Assembly (NCBI RefSeq): GCF_029254265.1
Contig: NZ_JAQWXX010000039.1
Location: 1-32,580 of the forward strand
Length of the DNA: 32,580 nucleotides
From: Algoriphagus sp.
GTDB taxonomy: Bacteria > Bacteroidota > Bacteroidia > Cytophagales > Cyclobacteriaceae
Reading direction: 5' to 3'
Below are positions 8,050 to 15,368 of the stretch, one piece after another; position 1 is the stretch's first letter, and each line of letters starts with the position of its first letter. The notes below the pieces were generated by a model. That model was not told the origin of the DNA. It ran no database searches and saw nothing but the letters and a program-made list of their open reading frames with translations. The position numbers and the translations under genes were made by a program.

Positions 8050-8242
8050 TCTGATTATCTGAAATGATGCCAGCGACCTCCTTTTCTTTGCTTATCTGGC
8101 TGGAAGACCGATGACGGGTGACCGAAGTACCATCAATGCTAGTGTTTACCATATATAAAGTCGCTTTTCATTTCCCCTTTTACTGATGCAATTTCAGATA
8201 TGCATATTGATTTAAATTGCTTTCCAAATCAAATTTAGACAA

Positions 8243-8503
8243 ATGAAACTTGTTGAACCTAAACTCTTTTTGAAGACCTTTTGGTGGTCCATCCTTTTAT
8301 ACGGTATTATATCGGTGATTCTGTCAGATGGATATGTAGGATTAAAGCAGGGATTTGATTGGTGTTTTATTGTTGAGCCACGGTCCTACTTCAAACTTAT
8401 ATTTAATATCATCTACTGGTCAGCGTTTTCTTATTTTATTTTATGGCGGTTAGATCCAGATTTTAGAAAAAAAAAGGCGGAAAAATTTGAGAAGAATAAT
8501 TGA
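8243..8503 (+). CDS. small membrane protein, paralogue of the 8690 gene
   Basis: An 86-residue protein with two predicted membrane segments (about residues 13-28 and 50-68), a conserved-looking WW near residue 14, a DGYV turn, an EP motif before the second segment and a Lys-rich C-terminal tail. It aligns end to end with the protein at 8690-8944 at roughly 30% identity (shared MKL, LK, WW, GYV, EP, IF, WS, KKK). No known family is recognised. It lies alone inside a segment bracketed by the 101-bp direct repeats, with 193 bp of noncoding sequence before it and its own terminator after it. Confidence 0.7.
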   Translation: MKLVEPKLFLKTFWWSILLYGIISVILSDGYVGLKQGFDWCFIVEPRSYFKLIFNIIYWSAFSYFILWRLDPDFRKKKAEKFEKNN

Positions 8504-8517
8504 TGTTCTTTGCCTAT

Positions 8518-8542
8518 GTGAGTGTCTCCACTCACTTTTTTT
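8518..8542 (+). terminator. rho-independent terminator of the 8243 gene
   Basis: GTGAGTG (8518-8524) and CACTCAC (8529-8535) form a perfect 7-bp stem with a TCTC loop, followed at once by seven T residues (8536-8542). It begins 15 nt after the stop codon of the small membrane-protein gene. Confidence 0.85.
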
Positions 8543-8585
8543 AACTAAAAATAAATCGTTTGAGCCTCCGAACCGCGGCCAAACT

Positions 8586-8686
8586 TTTTTTGCAGAATTG
8601 GGAGAATACCTTTATGGGTTAGAGCTCGCTCGGGAAAAAATGATCCCAGCAGATTTGAAAGAATTTGAATTTAGTTATTAGATTTA
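8586..8686 (+). pseudogene. duplicated 3' fragment of hydrolase gene (direct repeat copy B)
   Basis: This is the second copy of the 101-bp repeat. It encodes the same last residues as the hydrolase (from FFAELGEYLYG to FEFSY) and the same stop codon (8679-8681), but has no start codon or upstream hydrolase sequence of its own. The small gene at 8690 begins 8 nt after this stop, which looks like the original hydrolase-to-small-gene operon junction. Confidence 0.88.
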
Positions 8687-8689
8687 AAA

Positions 8690-8944
8690 ATGAAGCTTTT
8701 TAAAGTCTATCTCAAAAAGGATTGGTGGTGGCCACTGATTTACGCGATTCCCATGGTTTTTATGAATGAAGGATATGTTTACCCAGAATTACGATTTGAG
8801 TTTGATTTCTTATCCGAGCCATGGACCTATTATAGTTTTATTTTTCACTACACCTTCTGGAGTATCGGATGGTTCTTTCTTTTTTGGAAACCGAATTACC
8901 TGCATCAAAAAAAGAAAACTGAGGAGAAAACTTTGCAAAAGTAA
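8690..8944 (+). CDS. small membrane protein, paralogue of the 8243 gene
   Basis: An 84-residue protein with two hydrophobic segments (about residues 12-25 and 50-68), the WWW/EGYV/EP/WS positions shared with the 8243 protein and a Lys-rich tail. Function unknown. It begins immediately after the second copy of the hydrolase 3' end. Since the 8518-8542 terminator now separates it from upstream genes, it needs a promoter between 8543 and 8689, where I see no consensus box. Confidence 0.7.
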   Translation: MKLFKVYLKKDWWWPLIYAIPMVFMNEGYVYPELRFEFDFLSEPWTYYSFIFHYTFWSIGWFFLFWKPNYLHQKKKTEEKTLQK

Positions 8945-9029
8945 GTTTTTCCGCTCCTTTAGTTTCCCTTACCATTTGTCATTCTGAAAAAGTTTGACAA
9001 AAAAATGACCCGCTCCTTAGACAGAAACG

Positions 9030-9208
9030 GAGGCTAGGGTTTTAATTGGTCTTTGGTTCCTCCGAGTAAATCTCTGCGAAAACCTTGGCGTCCTTCGTGG
9101 TTAAAAATTCTATTTGTGAACTTTGAGGGTAAAGAAACCTTTGTGTCCCCAGCGTAAACCTTTGTGAGCTTTGCGGTTAAAAAAGAAAGCTTTGCTGTTA
9201 AAGAAAAA
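9030..9208. repeat. cluster of degenerate intergenic repeats (CTTTGYG..GGTTAAA type)
   Basis: Between the small membrane-protein gene and the cryptochrome gene about five degenerate units follow one another: CTTGGCGTCCTTCGTGGTTAA, CTTTGAGGGTAAAG, CCTTTGTGTCC..GTAAA, CCTTTGTGAGCTTTGCGGTT and GCTTTGCTGTTAAAG. Sequences of the CCTTTGCGTCTTTGCGGTTAAA kind are recurrent in Bacteroidota intergenic DNA. I see no gene within 8945-9212. Confidence 0.6.
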
Positions 9209-9212
9209 ACTA

Positions 9213-10646
9213 TTAAACCCACTTCTCCATCTCCACCATAGCATGTGGATAAGTCTTTCCAAATTCGATATTTAACTCCTTAAGTTTGGATGTGGATAAC
9301 TCATATGGCTGATGAATATCAAAGCCTTTAATAGCGCTTAATTCTGGGAGCCACATTCGGACATAGTCCCCGTTTTTGTCATAGTTTTTCCCTTGGCGAA
9401 GAATGTTGAAGTAGCGGTTTTCTCGAGGGTCATTTCCCACTCCAGCTACATACATCCAATTTCCCCAGTTGGAGCAGACATCATAGTCAATAAGCTTACT
9501 CTCAAAATAACTCGCCCCCCAGGTCCAATCGATTCCCAGATCATTGACTAGAAAGCTTGCAACATTTTGACGGCCTCTGTTTGACATGAAACCCGTACGA
9601 TTCAATTCCCGCATATTGGCATCAACAAATGGGACTCCTGTCTTCCCCTCACACCAGCGCTGAAAATCTGCGCTATCCCTACGCCAGGAGTCCATTTGAT
9701 TTTTGATACCGGAAATTTGAAAAATATGATCTCCGTGCTTCTTAGAGATCAATCGGAAATAATCTCTCCAAATCAGCTCGAAGATCAGCCAATAAGTGCT
9801 GTCATTCTTTTTTCGCTCTTTTTCATAGCGCTTTACTTCGTAATAAATCGTCCTTGGAGAGATACATCCCAAGGCCAACCAAGCTGAAAAACGCGAACTA
9901 AATTCCGTCCCAATTAACCCATTCCGGGTCTGTTTATAATTTTGTAATAAGTCTTTTTCCCAAAAATAGGATTGGATTCGCCGCATTCCAGGTCGTTCTC
10001 CACCATCAAAACCTAACACCAAACTTGACGCTGGCATCGACTCCTCCAATCCGTATTGATTCAATTTTGGAATTTCTCCAGAGCTAAATATGACCTCTGT
10101 TCCGGGATAATTTATGGAAATAGGGTTAGGGTATTCTGCCCTTACTTCCGACATTTTTTCCGCTGACTTTCTGAATTGTGTAAAAACTTCAGGTAATTGA
10201 TTGACAGGAAACGGCAGATCATCCAAATGGTAAAGTGTACTCTGCCAGAAGCTCTCGGTGGCAATTCCTTTTGCGTATGCGTTAGTTTCTAGAAAGTTAT
10301 CCACATGCCGTTCTTCAGAAGTGACTTCCTCTGAAAAATAAATCGCCTGTGCCTCATACTTTTCTGCCAGTTTGATTAATTCCTCTTCTGGTTTTCCCTG
10401 AAGGACTATCAAATCTGCTCCGAGTTCACGGAGCGTATCACGCAAGTCTGCCACCGCTTCAATCAGAAACTTCGCCCGGTAATATCCGGTCTTCGGGATA
10501 CCGAGTTCAGTTTTTTCAAACATCCTCGGATCAAAGCAATAAACGGGTAAAATCTCTTTTCCACTTTGAACAGCCTTGGTAAGAGTAACATTATCTTTTA
10601 CCCTTAAGTCATTCCGAAACCAAACGATTACCCTATTAAATTTCAT
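9213..10646 (-). CDS. DASH-family cryptochrome/photolyase
   Basis: A 477-residue flavoprotein. The N-terminal Rossmann domain starts VIVWFRNDLRVKDN, typical of photolyase/cryptochromes. The C-terminal FAD domain has FSSRFSAWLALGCISPR, LIWRDYFR, the FVDANMRELNRTGFMSNRGRQ helix and SNWGNWMYVAGVGNDPR, which is diagnostic of the CRY-DASH subgroup. Members bind FAD and methenyltetrahydrofolate and repair cyclobutane pyrimidine dimers in single-stranded or looped DNA under blue light. It is monocistronic, flanked on both sides by repeat-rich intergenic DNA. Confidence 0.95.
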   Translation of the reverse strand: MKFNRVIVWFRNDLRVKDNVTLTKAVQSGKEILPVYCFDPRMFEKTELGIPKTGYYRAKFLIEAVADLRDTLRELGADLIVLQGKPEEELIKLAEKYEAQAIYFSEEVTSEERHVDNFLETNAYAKGIATESFWQSTLYHLDDLPFPVNQLPEVFTQFRKSAEKMSEVRAEYPNPISINYPGTEVIFSSGEIPKLNQYGLEESMPASSLVLGFDGGERPGMRRIQSYFWEKDLLQNYKQTRNGLIGTEFSSRFSAWLALGCISPRTIYYEVKRYEKERKKNDSTYWLIFELIWRDYFRLISKKHGDHIFQISGIKNQMDSWRRDSADFQRWCEGKTGVPFVDANMRELNRTGFMSNRGRQNVASFLVNDLGIDWTWGASYFESKLIDYDVCSNWGNWMYVAGVGNDPRENRYFNILRQGKNYDKNGDYVRMWLPELSAIKGFDIHQPYELSTSKLKELNIEFGKTYPHAMVEMEKWV

Positions 10647-10736
10647 ACTTGTTCAACAGGCTGTTTAATACAAGTGTTTTGAACCCGCAAAAAATTAATT
10701 TCCTTTGAAATTGGCTATTTTGAGTCTTCAAAACTG

Positions 10737-10951
10737 ATAATCATGAAATCTAGCATGTCTAAAAATTCGCACACTTGGATAATTATGCTGGATGCGAGAT
10801 TCTCCCGATCCCGATAAAAATCGGGACGGGACAGGCTATGTGGCCTTTAAAAAACAAATTATAATCATATGAAATGCCCATGAGAAGGAACTTCTCACAC
10901 AAGGGATAATTATCTATGGCATTCCATGTGACCATTAAAAATCAAAATATA
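10737..10951 (+). repeat. two imperfect tandem leader repeats upstream of the deacetylase gene
   Basis: The 310 bp between the cryptochrome and deacetylase genes hold no convincing gene. Unit 1 (10737-10860) and unit 2 (10861-10951) align: both start ATAATCAT..GAAAT, continue with CACAC..GGATAATTAT and end with a TGTG/A-rich tract. Each unit ends just before an ATG followed by AAA, and the last of these is the true start of the deacetylase gene. Unit 1 is longer because it contains the hairpin at 10803-10831. Confidence 0.5.
10803..10831. repeat. GC-rich palindrome (TCCCGATCCCGAT/ATCGGGACGGGA)
   Basis: TCCCGATCCCGAT pairs with ATCGGGACGGGA over 12 bp with a single bulged A and a short A-rich loop. 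It appears inserted into one of two otherwise similar leader repeats. Palindromes of this CCCGAT/ATCGGG kind are dispersed repeats in many Bacteroidota. It could act as a terminator for transcripts entering this gap, but no T tract follows. Confidence 0.6.
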
Positions 10952-10956
10952 AACAC

Positions 10957-11895
10957 ATGAAAAAGATATCTTTCGTTCTCCTTGTCTTGGCTTTCATCCC
11001 TGATCTTGCCTTTTCACAAAATCTGGCAGAAAAGCTCGGGTACCCAAAAGATGCTAAGCTTCTAATCATTCATGGAGATGATGTGGGCGTCTCGCATTCA
11101 CAGACCAAAGCGACTTTTGATGCGATGAAAAAAGGGCTGGTAACCTCCACAAGCATGATGGTGCCTACCGGGTGGTCTGCTGAAGTGGGGAAAATGGCGA
11201 AGGAAATGCCAAATGCAGATATCGGAATTCATATTACGCTGACAAACGAATGGCTGAATTTCAATTGGGGACCGGAGGCAGGCAAGACCGCTGTACCTGG
11301 CTTGGCAGATGAAAAAGGGCATATGTATCCCGATTGTGCGCAAGTCGCAGCAAATGCAAGTCCCGAAGAAGTGGAAAAAGAAATCCGTGCACAGATCAAA
11401 GCTGCTAATCAAATGGGAATCACTCCTACACATTTAGACTCTCATATGGGCTGTGTTTTCTATGGAAGATTAGAATATTTGGTGAGTTACTTGAAAATCG
11501 CGCAAGAGCTCAAAATTCCTGCTATGATCAATACCCAACTTATGGAAGGACTGATAAAGCCAAATGCAAAATTATTTGACGGAATTGACTTGGAAAAAAT
11601 TCCAGTAATCGATCAAATCATCATGGCCAATCCGGAAGATTATCTGGCTGGAATGGACGCATTTTATACCATGTCTCTCAATGAACTTCCACCTGGAGTT
11701 CATGTGATGCTGATTCATCTTGCATTTGATGATGAAGAAATGAACGCTGTGACAAAAGATCATGACACGTATCACGCTCCATGGAGACAGGTAGATTACG
11801 ATTTTTTCACTAGCGAGAGAGCCAAAGCTTTGATCGAAAAAAACAATATCAAATTGATCACTTGGCGAGAAATCGGCCAAGTCCTAAACAAGTAA
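10957..11895 (+). CDS. ChbG/HpnK family (YdjC-like) deacetylase, exported
   Basis: A 312-residue protein with a Sec signal peptide (about residues 1-20, ending AFS-Q). The YdjC/ChbG fold is recognisable from the metal site HGDDVG (Asp41, Asp42), the GIHITLTNEW strand with His91, and THLDSHMG (His158, His162). Members remove N-acetyl groups from chitin disaccharides or from hopanoid-linked glucosamine. The signal peptide places this one in the periplasm or outside. It is followed 8 nt later by a glycosidase-like lipoprotein gene, so the pair probably works on the same N-acetylated glycan; the actual substrate is unknown. Confidence 0.88.
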   Translation: MKKISFVLLVLAFIPDLAFSQNLAEKLGYPKDAKLLIIHGDDVGVSHSQTKATFDAMKKGLVTSTSMMVPTGWSAEVGKMAKEMPNADIGIHITLTNEWLNFNWGPEAGKTAVPGLADEKGHMYPDCAQVAANASPEEVEKEIRAQIKAANQMGITPTHLDSHMGCVFYGRLEYLVSYLKIAQELKIPAMINTQLMEGLIKPNAKLFDGIDLEKIPVIDQIIMANPEDYLAGMDAFYTMSLNELPPGVHVMLIHLAFDDEEMNAVTKDHDTYHAPWRQVDYDFFTSERAKALIEKNNIKLITWREIGQVLNK

Positions 11896-11903
11896 AATCA
11901 AAA

Positions 11904-14303
11904 ATGTACAAGTACCCTCTTTTTCTTCTTTTTATCGCCTTTTCATGTAGTGGCCCAAAAACTCCACAAGATCAACTGGATGAAAGCCTCGTGGAACTTC
12001 CAAGTCTAACCGGAAAATCAACCTATCTAGGCAGCCCTTTTACCGCTGCAGGGGATCGGCTTTACCTGATCGGAAATCAGGATGGTACTTTTCCGGATAT
12101 GGGTTGGCATGTAGAAGGGGAAATGGGAGGAATCTGGATGCATCCGATCAAATTGATGGATGGATTTACGGCTTCAATTAGCTCTGGGGAAACAAGCATT
12201 TGTTTGGACAAAGGCAAGTCCTTCACCAATTACTCCATTGCCAACACTATTGAATTTGAGACAAGCAACTTGGGATTGGAGGTGAGTCGATTACATTTTG
12301 TGCCGGATGGAAAACCTGGAATGGTCATTTTGTTCCAAATAAAGAATGTGGATAAGTCGGAGAAATCTATTCAGTTCCAATTTAATGCCTATGTGGATTT
12401 GATGCCTGTTTGGCTGGGTGAGCGCACTGGGATGATGGATAGCACAGATGTGATTTCCTTTGATGAGCAGACTGGGATTTTTACTGGAAATGACCAAGGG
12501 AATGATTGGTACACAATCTGGGGAAGTAGCTCCGAATTCCCATTTAGTCCAGCTGAAATCAGCTGTGAGATGAGCCCAAAAGGGAATGGTGCTGCTGCTG
12601 GTGCCGCCATTGATTTGATCATACCGGCTGGAGCGTCTCTCAATATTCCCATTTTTGTTTCAGGCTCTGATGAGAATAATCTAGCAGCTCTAGAGACCTT
12701 TGCAGATTTGAAGTCTAACTATGTAGATGATTGGTTTGCCAAAAAGTCTCGATTTGAGATGCTGAAGCAAACTGCCGAGATCCAAATTCCTGATTCAGAA
12801 CTTCAGCAAGCTTATGAGTGGATCAAATACAATACGGACTGGTTGATTCGTGATGTACCGGGAATCGGCCGAGGTTTTGGAGCAGGATTGCAAGATTATC
12901 CCTGGTGGTTTGGGGTGGATAGCGAATATACCATTCAAGGTTTAATCAATACAGGACGGAAAGACTTGGTTTATTCTACAATAGAATTGATTCATTCTCT
13001 ATCAGAAAAAGAGAATGGAAATGGGCGAATCGTCCATGAAGTCAGCACCAATGGAGCAGTATTCAATCCCGGAAATATCAATGAAACACCACAATGGGCA
13101 TCGATGCTTTGGGAAGTTTATCGCTGGACTGGAGACCGGGAGTTTTTGGAACGTTATTTTCCCAGTGTGGAAAAAGGACTGGAATGGCTGCTTCAGGAAA
13201 ACGATAAAGACGGAAACCTACTTGCAGATGGATATGGCATGATGGAGATTCATGGGCTGGAATCAGAGATGATCGATGTGGCTGCTTACAGTCAAAAAGC
13301 CTTTGCGGATGCTGCTAAAATGGCTGAAATTCTTGGGAAAACAGATCTTTCAGAAAGTTATCAACAAACAGCTGATGCGCTGGCTGAAAAAATAAATCGA
13401 GATTTTTGGGTGCCGGAATTTGGTTCCTATGCTGATTTTATTGGGACAGCCGAAGAGGCATTGCATCTGATAGACGGGGCGATTATCCGTGCAGATACCT
13501 TGAGTAAGCCTTGGGCAGTGGAAGAATTGAAAACTACAAAAGCAAAGTTATCCACACTTCCTAAAGATCAGAAACAGGGGTTTGTGCTTTATCATAATTG
13601 GGTTGTAAACACGCCGATGGAAACTGGAATAGCCGATCCGGAAAAGGCAAAAATAGCTTTGGCAACAGGCCGAAAATATACCAATCCTTTTGGAGTCTTT
13701 GTCACCGGAATCGATCGGGATGAGCAGGCGGAATCTGAGGATGGCACTTTTGAAGGAAGTAAAATTTTCTCTTACACAGGTGCTGTGATGACTTTGCCGA
13801 CAGGCGTACAAGCCATTGGAGAAAATAACTATGGAAATCCAGATGCGGCTTTAGATTACCTCAAGCGGATGACTCGAAGTTTTGGTTTTGCGCTTCCCGG
13901 CTCGATCTACGAAGTTTCTCCGGATTATGGGATGTTTACCCAGGCTTGGAATATGTATAGTTTCGCTGTTCCGATCATTACGCAGTTTTTCGGAATTCAG
14001 CCAGACGCCGGAAATCGGGTGATTTACATTCGCCCACAAATGCCATCGGATTGGGAAAATGCCGGCATCCAAAAAGTGATCATTGGGGATAATGTGATCT
14101 CGTTACGCTACGAAAAGTCTGGGGATCAGCTGGCGATAGAAGTAGAACAAAGTGAGAAGAAATGGGGAGTTTCAATTGAGATTCCAGAAGCCTATTCCAA
14201 GGTAAAAGTCTTGGGAAAAGAAGTCAGCTCGGATACGAAAGATGGTTTTAGAAGGATATTGATGACGGGTGCGAAAATGCGGGTGGAGGCTTCTAAAAAC
14301 TAA
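11904..14303 (+). CDS. six-hairpin glycosidase-like lipoprotein
   Basis: The ATG at 11904 gives a 799-residue protein with a lipobox AFSC (Cys15). An earlier in-frame start would lie inside the deacetylase gene and would bury the signal. The N-terminal third is beta-sandwich-like. From about residue 300 comes an (alpha/alpha)6-barrel pattern: repeated amphipathic helices with aromatic acidic motifs such as DYPWWFGVDSEYT, ETPQWASMLWEVYRWTGD and SPDYGMFTQAWNMY, then a small beta domain at the C-terminus. This resembles GH families with glycogen-debranching or trehalase-like barrels. The exact GH family and catalytic acids are not assigned. Anchored lipoprotein, cotranscribed with the deacetylase gene. 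Confidence 0.78.
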   Translation: MYKYPLFLLFIAFSCSGPKTPQDQLDESLVELPSLTGKSTYLGSPFTAAGDRLYLIGNQDGTFPDMGWHVEGEMGGIWMHPIKLMDGFTASISSGETSICLDKGKSFTNYSIANTIEFETSNLGLEVSRLHFVPDGKPGMVILFQIKNVDKSEKSIQFQFNAYVDLMPVWLGERTGMMDSTDVISFDEQTGIFTGNDQGNDWYTIWGSSSEFPFSPAEISCEMSPKGNGAAAGAAIDLIIPAGASLNIPIFVSGSDENNLAALETFADLKSNYVDDWFAKKSRFEMLKQTAEIQIPDSELQQAYEWIKYNTDWLIRDVPGIGRGFGAGLQDYPWWFGVDSEYTIQGLINTGRKDLVYSTIELIHSLSEKENGNGRIVHEVSTNGAVFNPGNINETPQWASMLWEVYRWTGDREFLERYFPSVEKGLEWLLQENDKDGNLLADGYGMMEIHGLESEMIDVAAYSQKAFADAAKMAEILGKTDLSESYQQTADALAEKINRDFWVPEFGSYADFIGTAEEALHLIDGAIIRADTLSKPWAVEELKTTKAKLSTLPKDQKQGFVLYHNWVVNTPMETGIADPEKAKIALATGRKYTNPFGVFVTGIDRDEQAESEDGTFEGSKIFSYTGAVMTLPTGVQAIGENNYGNPDAALDYLKRMTRSFGFALPGSIYEVSPDYGMFTQAWNMYSFAVPIITQFFGIQPDAGNRVIYIRPQMPSDWENAGIQKVIIGDNVISLRYEKSGDQLAIEVEQSEKKWGVSIEIPEAYSKVKVLGKEVSSDTKDGFRRILMTGAKMRVEASKN

Positions 14304-14315
14304 ACCCTCATTCCA

Positions 14316-14339
14316 ATTTTCCCGTGAAAAAGGGAAAAT
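14316..14339 (+). terminator. short hairpin between glycosidase and thioredoxin-like genes
   Basis: ATTTTCCC (14316-14323) and GGGAAAAT (14332-14339) form a perfect 8-bp stem with an 8-nt loop, 12 nt after the glycosidase stop and 9 nt before the next ATG. It lacks a run of T, so it may attenuate rather than end transcription. Confidence 0.4.
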
Positions 14340-14348
14340 CGTTATGTT

Positions 14349-15368
14349 ATGCAAAAATTAGTCTTGTTGTTTTTTGCCTTTTTCCTCAGTTTTCAAGCAA
14401 ATTATGCTCAAGAAACCAAAGTAAAAATCAAACAGGAAGGAACTCTTCCGAAAAATGAATTTATCCAGACAAATTTTGCTGGACAAGGATACCAGAGTTC
14501 CGAAAGTATGGAAGGAGTACTTTCAGCAGAATTATCCAGTCCCAAGCAAATCTCATTCTTACATTTAAAAAACAATGGGAAAATTCTTGGTGAACGCTCA
14601 TTTTGGGTTGGTGAGGGTAGCTATTCATTTTGGGTTGGTGAGGGTAGCTATTCAATAACTGGCAATGTGACTGACCTGTCTTCCTGGAGCATTGATCCAA
14701 TTCATTCTTACACCAAAATTTCAGAGCAAATAAAACTGTCGGAAGGCTCTGTTCAAAAGGAATTAATCCTAGAAAATCTGGACAAGGAAGTCGGGGTCAA
14801 GTGGCTCGTTTCGAAATCAGATTTGTTTTCTCAAGAAGAGCTCGCTACCGCTATTGCTTCCATTCCATCGGAATTACAAGAACTAAATTTTCTAAAAAGA
14901 TTTCAAGCTGATCTGTTACTAACAGAATCTTGGGAACCTGTAGAAGGAGGATTAAGCCGTGATTTTAAACTTGAAAGCAGAGAAGGAAAAGAAATAGCCT
15001 TTTCGGATTACGATGGAAAATATCGGCTTTTGGAGTTTTCTTTTACCGGATGCAAACCATGCATTGAAGCACTTCCTGAAATCAAAGAAATTCATGAACG
15101 ATTCGGGGATGAGCTTTCGGTAATCAGTATCTGGGATGATCGCTCAAAAGACACTTGGCTGAATACGGCAAAAAATCATAAAGAAATTATTACTTGGACA
15201 GATTTGTGGGATGAGGCAGGTTATGTGACGAAACTTTATCAAGTAAATGTCTGGCCAACATATATTTTAATTTCACCAGATGGTACCATAGAACAAATCT
15301 GGAATAGCTATTTCAAAGGAAAAATCCTCCGAAAAATGGAGAATCTTTTTGGCTCCCCAAATCCTTAA
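14349..15368 (+). CDS. exported thioredoxin-fold (TlpA-like) protein with internal 27-bp duplication
   Basis: A 339-residue protein with a signal peptide (about residues 1-20, ending NYA-Q), an N-terminal domain of about 190 residues without a known match, then a C-terminal thioredoxin-like domain: FTGCKPCIEALPEI with the redox pair Cys235/Cys238, and VNVWPTYILISPDG carrying the cis-proline. TlpA/ResA-like proteins reduce periplasmic disulfides. Residues SFWVGEGSY occur twice in direct succession because of a perfect 27-bp tandem repeat at 14598-14651. The stop codon overlaps that of the convergent DUF5916 gene by 4 nt. Confidence 0.85.
   Translation: MQKLVLLFFAFFLSFQANYAQETKVKIKQEGTLPKNEFIQTNFAGQGYQSSESMEGVLSAELSSPKQISFLHLKNNGKILGERSFWVGEGSYSFWVGEGSYSITGNVTDLSSWSIDPIHSYTKISEQIKLSEGSVQKELILENLDKEVGVKWLVSKSDLFSQEELATAIASIPSELQELNFLKRFQADLLLTESWEPVEGGLSRDFKLESREGKEIAFSDYDGKYRLLEFSFTGCKPCIEALPEIKEIHERFGDELSVISIWDDRSKDTWLNTAKNHKEIITWTDLWDEAGYVTKLYQVNVWPTYILISPDGTIEQIWNSYFKGKILRKMENLFGSPNP
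14598..14651 (+). repeat. perfect 2 x 27-bp tandem duplication inside CDS
   Basis: The unit starting TCATTTTGGGTTGGTGAGGG at 14598 repeats without change at 14625. It adds nine residues (SFWVGEGSY) in frame. Identity is complete, so the duplication is recent or recurrent slippage, or possibly an assembly error. Confidence 0.95.

Noticed and set aside
8487..8681. A 64-codon frame joining the 8243 gene tail to the duplicated hydrolase end
   Set aside because: It spans a strong terminator, and only its last 32 codons match a protein; treated as a gene fragment created by the duplication.
9030..9208. Possible CRISPR array
   Set aside because: The units are degenerate, irregular in length and have no spacers of constant size; no cas genes are in the window.
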